Shown piece by piece: positions 8,744 through 16,151 of a DNA stretch of 18,464 bases (the first letter of the stretch is position 1; each line of letters opens with the position of its first letter). The stretch is from NCBI GenBank assembly GCA_002344075.1, contig DDTM01000107.1:1-18464 (forward strand), written 5' to 3'. This DNA is from Bacteroidetes bacterium UBA2364 (GTDB taxonomy: Bacteria > Bacteroidota > Rhodothermia > Rhodothermales > UBA2364). The translations under genes were made by a program, and so were the position numbers. The notes beneath the pieces were generated by a model. It saw nothing but the letters and a program-made list of their open reading frames with translations. It made no database searches and was not told where the DNA came from.

Positions 8744-10045
8744 TTAACCTCCATATTCAATATGACCTTTCCACCCAAAGTGAGGTTCAAATTTCATGTG
8801 TTCCATCTTTTCATATTCAGAAAACGGAACATTTAACTCGGGTACATCAGATACAATTTGTAACTCGCTTGGGTTTTTAATTTTAGTGATAGGTAGATCA
8901 ACCAACTTCAGGCTTTCTCGAAGAATCGGTATCTTACGATAGTCAAACCCCATATAACGCGCAGCTACAATATCCACTGCAACAGGGTCTATACCGCCAA
9001 TAACGACATTTGAGTGAATTGGGAAGCCTTGCATAGGGCCTTCCCCTTCCATACCAATAAGCCCATCCACCACGGTATAGTACCGTTTCGGTTGATCCAT
9101 CCGCAAGGAACCATCCATATTGCCATATAAAAGGCAGCGGTTTAAGTCTAAGCTCATCCTCCAAGTCGTATTATTTCCATACCAATTTCCGCTTCGGATG
9201 ACTTTCTGTGTTTCACCAAAAACCTTTGTCCCCGCAGCTCTCATTTTCTTGGCGACCATTGGTCCCAAAACGGGAATGCGAAGCGCAAGTTTGCGGGCAA
9301 AGTGTACTGACACATTTTCTAACTTCTGCAAAAATCCCAAGACAGGAAACTGATCTCCACCGTCATCAGGACTACCCTCCGTATGATGGGGAAGCCAGTT
9401 TTTATCAGCATTGATTCCAACTAGGTTTTTCAAACTAAGTGTAACGCCTGTTTTTTTGTGTGTTTTCATTTTAGGCATATTGATAAAAACATCACACCTT
9501 GTTGGAGTTCCACAAATAAGATATTCTTGCGTTTCGCCGTGATGGTGACGATTTACGATCTGACTGTCATAATCAGCGCCATAATATTTACCTTCACCTT
9601 TATGCTTATAAAACAAGCTGAATTTTCCCAAGTTGATGGCAATTTTCCCATTGGGATCACCTTTTAATTTTTCCCGACGAACAATAATTCCTTCTTCAGC
9701 AGTCCATTCTTCATCGCGAAGATCAACAAGTTCAATCTGAATACGATACTTTTGTGACGAATTCTGAATGAAGGTATCAAGGTCAAGGAGTTTAGCAATT
9801 TCCCTAAATGAAGAATCCGTTTGCGGAGCATCGCAGATCGTTATCCGTCCTTCGCCTTTCAATTTAACGCAAACGTCTTCCACAACCTCCCTGATCAACA
9901 TTGGGCTGGTAATAACAGACTCCCATTCATTCGGATCTGTTTCTTTGCTTTGTTTAACGAGATTAGGTTTTATGACCACCCAATCTCCGGGTCGAACATC
10001 AATAAATGAATAGTTTCGTTCTTTTTTAAAAACATGCACATTCAT
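8744..10045 (-). CDS. DUF362 domain protein
   Basis: This 433-residue protein carries a DUF362 domain over most of its length. Recognisable blocks are WVVIKPNLV (22-30), INMPKMKTHKKTG (188-200) followed by LKNLVG (205-210), and GGIDPVAVDIVA near residues 350-361. Many DUF362 proteins also have a ferredoxin-like 4Fe-4S segment. None is seen here, and the few cysteines are not spaced for a cluster. There is no signal peptide or membrane segment, so it is probably cytoplasmic. The family's biochemical function is not established. The ATG at 10045 has an AAGAGG Shine-Dalgarno 5 bases upstream, overlapping the kinase stop codon. One base separates its stop from the GTG of the PaaK-like gene, so the two are probably functional partners. 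Confidence 0.88.
   Translation of the reverse strand: MNVHVFKKERNYSFIDVRPGDWVVIKPNLVKQSKETDPNEWESVITSPMLIREVVEDVCVKLKGEGRITICDAPQTDSSFREIAKLLDLDTFIQNSSQKYRIQIELVDLRDEEWTAEEGIIVRREKLKGDPNGKIAINLGKFSLFYKHKGEGKYYGADYDSQIVNRHHHGETQEYLICGTPTRCDVFINMPKMKTHKKTGVTLSLKNLVGINADKNWLPHHTEGSPDDGGDQFPVLGFLQKLENVSVHFARKLALRIPVLGPMVAKKMRAAGTKVFGETQKVIRSGNWYGNNTTWRMSLDLNRCLLYGNMDGSLRMDQPKRYYTVVDGLIGMEGEGPMQGFPIHSNVVIGGIDPVAVDIVAARYMGFDYRKIPILRESLKLVDLPITKIKNPSELQIVSDVPELNVPFSEYEKMEHMKFEPHFGWKGHIEYGG
8748..8752 (-). promoter_or_regulatory. Ribosome binding site (GGAGG) for the PaaK-like gene
   Basis: A perfect GGAGG lies within the last codons of the DUF362 gene, 5 bases before the GTG at 8742 and 8 before the GTG at 8739. 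It moves the likely start downstream of the ATG at 8754, which itself overlaps this motif by one base. It also suggests that the PaaK-like protein is translated efficiently and in step with DUF362. Confidence 0.75.
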
Positions 10046-10050
10046 AACAA

Positions 10051-10056
10051 CCTCTT
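10051..10056 (-). promoter_or_regulatory. Ribosome binding site for the DUF362 gene
   Basis: AAGAGG lies 5 bases before the ATG at 10045 and overlaps the TAA stop of the PfkB-type gene (10057-10055). It supports the chosen start and ties translation of DUF362 to the end of the kinase gene. Confidence 0.65.
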
Positions 10057-10879
10057 AAACAAAATAACTGCCTTTAAATTTCAGTTTAGAATACGCCATT
10101 TGCTGGCCATAATGAATAGCTTCCTGCACGCCCCATCCTTGATGTAATTTTGCAATAAATGATGCAAGGAAGACATCTCCACAGCCTATGGTATAAAGTA
10201 GGTTCTCATCTTTTTCTGCGATGCTTTCAAAATGTTTTATTTCTGAATTCAGAAATAAATATACTCCATGCTTTCCATGTGTAACAACTAAAAGAGTTTC
10301 ATTACACGAGAGTAAGTATTTTTTTCTTAAAAACTCGACTTTCGCTGCATCCATCTCCTCATGTTCTGCAAGAGAAAGAACAATGAGATTGTTTTCAATA
10401 AACCCATCAGAAATATTCTGATAATCATGCGAAATCAAAAAGCAACCAAAATCATCAAGTATCGCTTGATGGCTTTTGATCCAAGTTCTCACATCTCGAT
10501 TATATCCTGCCCATACAACATATACTTTTTCTTTTTGCTCACATATCGAATCTAATATTGTTTTGAATGAAAAAGAAAGTTGCTTATAATTAGGGCGAAA
10601 AGAAATTTTACGATCATCAACCCATACTTCACATACCGGTGTCTTAATATTAGGGTCAAGATTACAAGTCCATGCAAGATCTAACCGATCGAGACATTGT
10701 TTAATTGTCTTACCTACTTCATCGTAACCAAGGTCGTTACCAATGAATGTTACTGGGATTTTTTGGGTATGTAAATTAATTGCGATATTCAGACCTCGCC
10801 CGCCAGGAGCCTCATAATCAACAATACCTGGACGTTGAATATATTGATCCCATAAACATTCACCAATTACGACAACCAT
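10055..10879 (-). CDS. PfkB-family carbohydrate kinase
   Basis: This is a ribokinase-like (PfkB family) sugar kinase of 274 residues, somewhat shorter than the usual 300-330. The N-terminal substrate-binding signature is seen as APGGRGLNIA (24-33) and FIGNDLG (45-51). The C-terminal ATP-binding and catalytic signature is TIGCGD (230-235), with D235 as the likely catalytic base. The common form of this motif is GAGD, so an Ala-to-Cys change is present. The family phosphorylates sugars, nucleosides or other polyols. Its place ahead of DUF362 and the PaaK-like gene suggests a role in preparing a polysaccharide building block or substituent, but the substrate cannot be read. The ATG at 10879 is the first gene start after the 413-base gap, with no strong Shine-Dalgarno. 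Confidence 0.88.
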   Translation of the reverse strand: MVVVIGECLWDQYIQRPGIVDYEAPGGRGLNIAINLHTQKIPVTFIGNDLGYDEVGKTIKQCLDRLDLAWTCNLDPNIKTPVCEVWVDDRKISFRPNYKQLSFSFKTILDSICEQKEKVYVVWAGYNRDVRTWIKSHQAILDDFGCFLISHDYQNISDGFIENNLIVLSLAEHEEMDAAKVEFLRKKYLLSCNETLLVVTHGKHGVYLFLNSEIKHFESIAEKDENLLYTIGCGDVFLASFIAKLHQGWGVQEAIHYGQQMAYSKLKFKGSYFV

Positions 10880-11292
10880 TTCTTACCAGAAGCTTATCAG
10901 AAGGTATTGTTATTTTCAGAACCTCTAACTGGGCACGAGCGGATCATCAAGCTCACATTATTCAACACACAACCTTTAAAGTTTTCAACCTCACAGACTG
11001 AGCAAAGGGAATAAGCCTTATAAGTAAGACACTGTTGATCACATCAATACCCTTGGGCATAAAATAGGTTACGTTTGTGCAACGGAGGAAGGTGTATCTT
11101 TTTCATGCTTGCTACAAATACGGCGTCAGGAATTCATTATTTTATGTAAAACATCCTATAGAGTACGCAAATTTATCCCTCTGAACGGGGCTTGGGCAGA
11201 TTTTTTTCTTCGTGCCGTCACCATTAGAAAGCCTCTAGATAACGATATGCTTTACTTCCATCAGAGGGATTGAACACACTTTTATTCAAGAA
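10880..11292. other. 413-base intergenic gap with an inverted repeat and only short open frames
   Basis: This is the longest stretch without a recognisable gene. It holds a perfect 10-bp inverted repeat (11175-11184 with 11261-11270). It also holds an 8-bp palindrome CTTATAAG (11017-11024) and only short open frames. One minus-strand frame (11043-10897, 48 residues, cysteine-rich) has no good start codon. Another (11060-10962) starts with ATG and gives 32 residues. On the plus strand, TACGTTTG (11070-11077) matches the Bacteroidota -7 promoter pattern and a GGAGG follows at 11084-11088, but only peptides of 14-30 residues come after. A promoter for the kinase group probably lies here, since the gene before it ends at 11293. 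I found no convincing -35/-10 pair and no transposon remnant. Confidence 0.5.
11175..11270 (-). repeat. Perfect 10-bp inverted repeat enclosing 76 bases
   Basis: ATCCCTCTGA at 11175-11184 is the exact reverse complement of TCAGAGGGAT at 11261-11270. In a minus-strand transcript the two arms could pair as a closing stem around a 76-base interior. That interior contains a purine-rich run and a C/G-rich segment able to form further pairs. The flanks do not extend the pairing. It lies 23 bases after the ECF S component stop and about 300 bases before the kinase start. No poly-U tract follows the second arm, so it is not a standard intrinsic terminator. It may be a structured RNA, or it may be chance. 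Confidence 0.45.
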
Positions 11293-11877
11293 CTACGCCT
11301 TCAGAGATGGTGGAGGGAATGCATTAATCCACCACTTGGCAACGTTCGGTAAAACAAGGATTTGAATCACCCCTGTTAGTAGCCCCGGTAGCAGGGCTTG
11401 TTGAAGGTATGTCACAAAATCACCTTTCACAATGCCTAAAATCAAAACCGATGCGATGAAAATCAATCGGCCCGCAACAATGGCTAAAGCGACAGATAAC
11501 CAAGGAGCGAGGTTTACCTTTTCCTTGAGAAATCCCGTCACAAACCCATAAGCAAACAACTCAAACGTCATGGAAGGGAGAATCATAGGCAGCGGATGTC
11601 CAGTGATCATAAAATTTACCAAAGGAGAAAATAATCCCACGATGGCGCCGCCTCTCCAGCCCAGAACCAGACCTGCCAAGATGACCGACCAGTGCATCGG
11701 TAACCAAAACCGAACCGATATACCCAAAGCATGCGCCAGAATAGGCATGAGTACGGCTATAGAAATTAACATCAGTTCAAGTACCAGCGCTTTGATTGCA
11801 GATACTTGTAGAATTGCATTTTGCGGTTTCATCATGCTGCTTGTATTAATGGATTTTGAGGAGAAATTTTTGCGCAA
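11293..11877 (-). CDS. ECF transporter S component-like membrane protein
   Basis: This small, very hydrophobic protein of up to 194 residues resembles substrate-binding S components of energy-coupling factor vitamin transporters (PF12822-like). About five or six membrane segments are visible. The diagnostic stretch LPMHWSVILAGLVLG, followed by GLFSPLVNFMITG, matches the early part of this family. S components sit in the inner membrane and need a shared T protein and two ATPases, none of which is in the window. Two starts are possible: a TTG at 11877 with a GGAG at 11891-11888 placed 10 bases upstream, or an ATG at 11835 that gives 180 residues. The ATG form looks more like the family N-terminus but has no Shine-Dalgarno. 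It sits 28 bases after the GT2 gene and is an odd member of a polysaccharide locus. Confidence 0.75.
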   Translation of the reverse strand: MRKNFSSKSINTSSMMKPQNAILQVSAIKALVLELMLISIAVLMPILAHALGISVRFWLPMHWSVILAGLVLGWRGGAIVGLFSPLVNFMITGHPLPMILPSMTFELFAYGFVTGFLKEKVNLAPWLSVALAIVAGRLIFIASVLILGIVKGDFVTYLQQALLPGLLTGVIQILVLPNVAKWWINAFPPPSLKA

Positions 11878-11905
11878 ATTGATGGCGCTCCGTTTAATGT
11901 GTTAC

Positions 11906-12769
11906 TTACGAGGTTTTGGAGGAATTCGCTAATTGCTGCTCGTAAATTTTAGCTTTGATATGGAAAAACTGCACACCCCGAAAAAGGTTATAGATCAAAC
12001 CTGCTTTTCCATCTAAAAACCCCAACTTAAAAATGTAGAAGTAGATGAAGACGAAAAGCGGAAGCCCGGGTAAGTTCATGAAGGACTTGCGCAACCAGCG
12101 GCGGCGCTCAGCTTGGCTTCCCCAAAACCGCGCTTCTAATTCGCCTTTTGCGCCTTCGGAGTGTACTTGTGCTTCCCAATTAGAATATTCATCATGTTTG
12201 ATGATGTAGCGAGATAGGGAGTTTACATTTTCGTGCTTGATGGGATTGCGGAGTTTTCCGGTTGTGCCCGTAACCACGACATGTTCATGTACTTCCATAT
12301 CTGCCATATCCGTCCGATTGCCCTCGATGCGCTGTTCATAGCGACCTTTCCCTTTCCGGAATAACGACAGCTTATAGAGCCGCGTCTCGCCATACCGTAA
12401 AAGCCGCCCAAGGAAATAAACATCAAATGGAATCCAATAGCCATCATGGGTCGGATTGGCAACCAACTGTTCAATTTCCTTCTTCACCGCATCCAGCAAG
12501 ATTTCATCCGAATCCAGCAAAAGAATCCAATCATTCTTGAAAGCGTATGTATCCAGCGCCCATTGGCGTTTTTTAGGCCAACCACCTTTATACGCAAAAT
12601 CCAAAACCGTTGCACCATAGCTTCGTGCAATTTCCGCTGTACGATCTTGACTAAGGGAATCTACGACGACAATTTCATCTGCCCAGCCCGCCAGCGGGTC
12701 TAAACAACGATGCAGGTTTTTCTCTTCGTTTTTGGTTGGAACCAAAATGCTGATAGGAATGACAGGCAT
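11906..12769 (-). CDS. Glycosyltransferase family 2, WaaE/KdtX-like
   Basis: This is a GT-A fold glycosyltransferase of 287 residues. The N-terminal nucleotide-binding strand is ISILVPTKNEE (6-16) and the metal-binding motif is DSDE (86-89). The KKRQWAL block (66-72) is typical of the WaaE/KdtX group, which adds hexoses to lipopolysaccharide core or similar acceptors. A hydrophobic stretch near residues 234-250 could anchor it at the inner membrane. The ATG at 12769 lies 4 bases after the stop of the GMC oxidoreductase gene without a Shine-Dalgarno, so it probably depends on translational coupling. Donor and acceptor cannot be read from sequence. Confidence 0.9.
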   Translation of the reverse strand: MPVIPISILVPTKNEEKNLHRCLDPLAGWADEIVVVDSLSQDRTAEIARSYGATVLDFAYKGGWPKKRQWALDTYAFKNDWILLLDSDEILLDAVKKEIEQLVANPTHDGYWIPFDVYFLGRLLRYGETRLYKLSLFRKGKGRYEQRIEGNRTDMADMEVHEHVVVTGTTGKLRNPIKHENVNSLSRYIIKHDEYSNWEAQVHSEGAKGELEARFWGSQAERRRWLRKSFMNLPGLPLFVFIYFYIFKLGFLDGKAGLIYNLFRGVQFFHIKAKIYEQQLANSSKTS

Positions 12770-12773
12770 AGGT

Positions 12774-14195
12774 TTATCTATTAGAGAATCTCGTATAAAT
12801 ACTTTGTAAATGATGTTCTATAAAGCAAAATACGGCAGCGGTTGGGTTGATAGATTTTGCGCTTGGAAACATGGCGGTTGAGAAATGATAAAGATTCTCT
12901 GTACCCTTCACCTTACCATACTCATTTAGAACTGCCTTATCATCTATACCAAACCGAATGAATCCAACCGGATGATAGGCGTCTTCCACCTTGTCCACAC
13001 CACTGTTTTCATGATAGACCGATTCAAAAGGAATTTTTTGCGCATGGAGATACTGCGCTAAGTACTCTTTCAGTTCAAGAATCACAGCCTGATCTTCGGG
13101 ACTTTTTTGCCAATCAATCACTGGAATTCTTTGTCCGAAGCGATCTGTTTCATCAGCCAAACGAATGTAGTTAGCATTCGGGAACGCTTGCTCGATGTCT
13201 AATTGTACGCTCCAGTTATTACGATGCGCATATAACTTTTTGAAGAATACCACATTCAACCCAAGCCGCAACATAAATTCCAATCCACGTAACAGTTCGA
13301 AAAAATTAAGCCGGACTTCTTGCTTCCCAAACAACATCTTCTTAAGTGCAGAAAAAAACTGTACATCTTTATTGATGACCACGTGTGCAAACCCGGAGCG
13401 CCCATTCTTAGCAGAAACCAATAATCTTTTTGTAATCAAATTCCCTTTATAGAAATATGGTACAAAGTCTTCCTTTTCCAATATTGGCTTTGTATTTTTC
13501 ACTTTAAACAATTCAACAGATAAATGGTCGCCGAAATTTTTCCCTAAATCACTCCATGACCCAAAAGAGTATTGCTCTTTGACCTCAAGCAACAGCCTAC
13601 ATGACTCTATCGCTCCCGCTGTCAAATAAAAAACATCTGCTTCTAAATCCTGCTCAATCTCACCTTCTTTTTGATAACAAACCGTTTTCAGCTTGCTACC
13701 TTCAAAAACAAATCTAGTTACTCGAGCACAAGATATGATATTTAATTGGTGTTTCTTTTGCTTGGGTATGTACTTAAATATGTTACGTTTTTGATATTTC
13801 AACCATATCCCTGCCTTGATGTTTTGAGGCTCTTTTATTTTAGGTACATCGCCCAACAAATGCTTCACAACATGATGCTCATATTTCTGATTGATCTCTA
13901 CAATTTTTCCCCATACTTCGTCCGTTGCATCTCGGTTATCATAGAATAAGACTTGCCCTCCCCACCGTGTTGAGGTGCCCCCAAATCCAAAATATCGCCC
14001 GTCTTTAGAAGCTTTAGAATTCGGAGAAACCGACTCAAAGCCTATTTCCTGCTCATTCTTGGTTACCTCATTGCCAACCTCAAGCACAACAATGTCGTAT
14101 GCATACTCATCTGCCAAGGTAACCAGCCTTGATATTAAGTATGACCCATATGTACCGCAACCAATGACGCATAAGCGTTTTTTATTAGTAGCCAT
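12774..14195 (-). CDS. GMC-family flavin oxidoreductase
   Basis: This is an FAD-dependent oxidoreductase of 473 residues in the glucose-methanol-choline family, which oxidises alcohol groups of sugars and polyols. The FAD dinucleotide motif is IGCGTYGSY (11-19). The flavin-contact signature GFGGTSTRWGG spans 70-80. A second signature, YLTAGAIESCRLLLE, starts at residue 190. The likely catalytic histidine is H408 in YHPVGFIRFG (407-416), with an NPT motif at 450-452. No signal peptide is present, unlike many sugar GMC enzymes, which suggests a cytoplasmic substrate such as an activated sugar. The gene shares one base with the aldo/keto reductase stop (TAATG) and has AGGAG 9 bases before its ATG, so the two oxidoreductases are tightly coupled. 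Confidence 0.9.
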   Translation of the reverse strand: MATNKKRLCVIGCGTYGSYLISRLVTLADEYAYDIVVLEVGNEVTKNEQEIGFESVSPNSKASKDGRYFGFGGTSTRWGGQVLFYDNRDATDEVWGKIVEINQKYEHHVVKHLLGDVPKIKEPQNIKAGIWLKYQKRNIFKYIPKQKKHQLNIISCARVTRFVFEGSKLKTVCYQKEGEIEQDLEADVFYLTAGAIESCRLLLEVKEQYSFGSWSDLGKNFGDHLSVELFKVKNTKPILEKEDFVPYFYKGNLITKRLLVSAKNGRSGFAHVVINKDVQFFSALKKMLFGKQEVRLNFFELLRGLEFMLRLGLNVVFFKKLYAHRNNWSVQLDIEQAFPNANYIRLADETDRFGQRIPVIDWQKSPEDQAVILELKEYLAQYLHAQKIPFESVYHENSGVDKVEDAYHPVGFIRFGIDDKAVLNEYGKVKGTENLYHFSTAMFPSAKSINPTAAVFCFIEHHLQSIYTRFSNR

Positions 14196-15010
14196 TATTG
14201 CACACTCCTAAACAATTGAATATTCTTTTGAATAGACGCATCTGAAGACATTGCAACAATAAAATGTCCTCGGACATGTTCTTGAATGGCTTCATCGAGA
14301 GATTTCATTTTCACATAAGTACTGGGGCTAAATAAAGAAAAATAATTAACATATTTACATTCGTCGTTTTGAATAAGGATAGGATATTGCACATACGGCA
14401 CTTGAATCGTATCAATTTCAGAAAAATGGTCTATTGATTCAATATTCATAACATCTCCTTCATCTACCAAACTAATACCAATATGGCGAACAATTTTTTT
14501 ATCTCTAAGGGCTAATAATATTTCGAAATAGGCATCCTGATTAAGATATTGATGCACATTGCAATGGATGATGATCTGATCTAAGTAATCCGTTTTTAAC
14601 CGCTTCAAGCTCCGGTAAATACTAGCCTCAAAGGCATCACAGGAGAGCATCTCTTCTTGCGACATAAACGTGGAAGATGCACTTGAGAGCCGCCCTTTTA
14701 CCAGATTATGCTTATACAATGGGCGAGCCAAGGGTAGCAATAGTCGTTTATGCAACGGAACTTGTGTATGATGCATCCCAACTTTCGTTGAAACAAAAAA
14801 TTGTTCTCGCCTCCCACGTAAGCAATCACCAATTATGGATTCGGATTGCCCTAAGCCATATGAACTAGCGGTATCTATTGTATTCACCCCTATAGCATGG
14901 AGTGTATCCAAGATGTAGTGCGCTCTTCTTGCCCCAATCCGGCTTCCCCAAAAAGAGGTACCAATGCTTAGCTGAGAAGCTTGAATATAGCCATAATTAG
15001 CATACTTCAT
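14195..15010 (-). CDS. Aldo/keto reductase
   Basis: This is a NAD(P)H-dependent aldo/keto reductase of 271 residues, a TIM-barrel enzyme that reduces carbonyl groups on sugars and other small molecules. The catalytic tetrad is recognisable as D46 in NTIDTASSYG (43-52), Y51, K76 in VSTKVG (73-78) and H149 in IIIHC (146-150). Its length is close to the family norm of 280-330 but slightly short, and the C-terminal cofactor-binding part is less typical. The ATG at 15010 lies one base after the glycosyltransferase stop, with no Shine-Dalgarno. It overlaps the GMC gene by one base. Together the two could oxidise and then re-reduce one carbon of a sugar, which would invert it, but this is an inference. 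Confidence 0.88.
   Translation of the reverse strand: MKYANYGYIQASQLSIGTSFWGSRIGARRAHYILDTLHAIGVNTIDTASSYGLGQSESIIGDCLRGRREQFFVSTKVGMHHTQVPLHKRLLLPLARPLYKHNLVKGRLSSASSTFMSQEEMLSCDAFEASIYRSLKRLKTDYLDQIIIHCNVHQYLNQDAYFEILLALRDKKIVRHIGISLVDEGDVMNIESIDHFSEIDTIQVPYVQYPILIQNDECKYVNYFSLFSPSTYVKMKSLDEAIQEHVRGHFIVAMSSDASIQKNIQLFRSVQ
14205..14209 (-). promoter_or_regulatory. Ribosome binding site (AGGAG) for the GMC oxidoreductase gene
   Basis: AGGAG ends 9 bases before the ATG at 14195, inside the last codons of the aldo/keto reductase gene. It supports the ATG that overlaps that gene's TAA stop. Confidence 0.65.
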
Positions 15011-15011
15011 G

Positions 15012-16148
15012 TTATTGGGCTTTTATGAGTTGCTCATATACTTGTATCCAGTGATGAACATTATTTTCAATATCAAACTGATCACGGGCAAGTTTATAGG
15101 CTTGATCTCGCATTCGTTGATATTCATCTGCACTGAGTGCAAGAATTTTGTCAATCCTTTCGGCTAATTCTTCTGACGTATTATCACACCAATAACCCGC
15201 CTGATACGTTTCCAGAATAGACCAAGGCGTACCTGTAGAGGCGATTACAGGCGTTGCTTGTGCCAAAGACTCCACCACCACATTGCCAAAGTTTTCCGTG
15301 AAGGACGGCAAACAAAGACAAGTGGCACGGGCATAGATTTTTTGCTTCTCTTCTCCATTCACCGGACCCACAAAATCCACCTTATCCGACAAATCCAATG
15401 CTTTGACCAATGCTTTCATCTCCTGCCCGTAAGATGTACTGTCATCTCCTGCCAGCACCAGCCGAAAGGAACTGTCTTTGAACCTTTTTGAACGATGAAC
15501 CGCATGTAAGAGCCGATCAATTCCTTTTACCGGATGAAATCGGCCTAAATATAAAATGTACGGCGGCTCATCAGGTCGTGTGTTCGTTTGCCGCTCCGGG
15601 AGGGCAATGTAATTGGGGATTTCAATCAACTTGATGTCTTGTCCTAATTGTGCCCGAATTTGCTCGACTTCGACCGCACTGGTTGCCTGAAAAACAACTT
15701 TCTGCGCCAATGTTTTACGAATGAAAGAGATGAAGAGCGCTTTGCGGTTACGCCCAAAGATTAAGGCGGCCTCACTTAATTCACCCCGAGGCGACCAGAC
15801 CACCTTCTTGCCAAGTAGTGTTGCAAGTAAACAGTAGAAAAGATTGTGAAAAGCAAAAAAAGACGTCAATACAACAACATCATGCTTAAAAATCTGCCTA
15901 AAACTTGCAAGAATAATTTTAGGCGAAATATCAGAATGAAAGCCTTTGATGTAGATGACCCTTCCATAATCCGTTTGTATCCACTGATCAACAGGCACTT
16001 TACCATTGGTAAAAATTGACGAGGTCACAAAAGTTACCTCAATACCTTTTTTAACCAATGCTTGCGCCAACCAATACAACGTGAGGGCAGGGCCTCCATT
16101 TTCAGAAGGATACAAATAGCCAACCGGGAAAAAAACCTTAGCTTTCAT
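15012..16148 (-). CDS. Glycosyltransferase family 4
   Basis: This is a GT-B retaining glycosyltransferase of 378 residues. The N-terminal domain has GGPA (18-21) and SPRGELSEAAL (119-129), a block typical of the EPS-type GT4 enzymes. The C-terminal domain has LGRFHPVKGID (201-211) with the donor-contact lysine K208, and an EX7E motif at E285 and E293 (ENFGNVVVE). All key residues are present. It should act on the cytoplasmic face of the inner membrane in repeat-unit assembly. The ATG at 16148 lies 3 bases after the asnB-like stop and has no Shine-Dalgarno. The sugar added is unknown. Confidence 0.92.
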   Translation of the reverse strand: MKAKVFFPVGYLYPSENGGPALTLYWLAQALVKKGIEVTFVTSSIFTNGKVPVDQWIQTDYGRVIYIKGFHSDISPKIILASFRQIFKHDVVVLTSFFAFHNLFYCLLATLLGKKVVWSPRGELSEAALIFGRNRKALFISFIRKTLAQKVVFQATSAVEVEQIRAQLGQDIKLIEIPNYIALPERQTNTRPDEPPYILYLGRFHPVKGIDRLLHAVHRSKRFKDSSFRLVLAGDDSTSYGQEMKALVKALDLSDKVDFVGPVNGEEKQKIYARATCLCLPSFTENFGNVVVESLAQATPVIASTGTPWSILETYQAGYWCDNTSEELAERIDKILALSADEYQRMRDQAYKLARDQFDIENNVHHWIQVYEQLIKAQ

Positions 16149-16151
16149 GGG

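Noticed and set aside
8743..8754. ATG at 8754 as start of the PaaK-like gene
   Set aside because: It overlaps the GGAGG itself and has no Shine-Dalgarno of its own. The GTG at 8742 is better placed.
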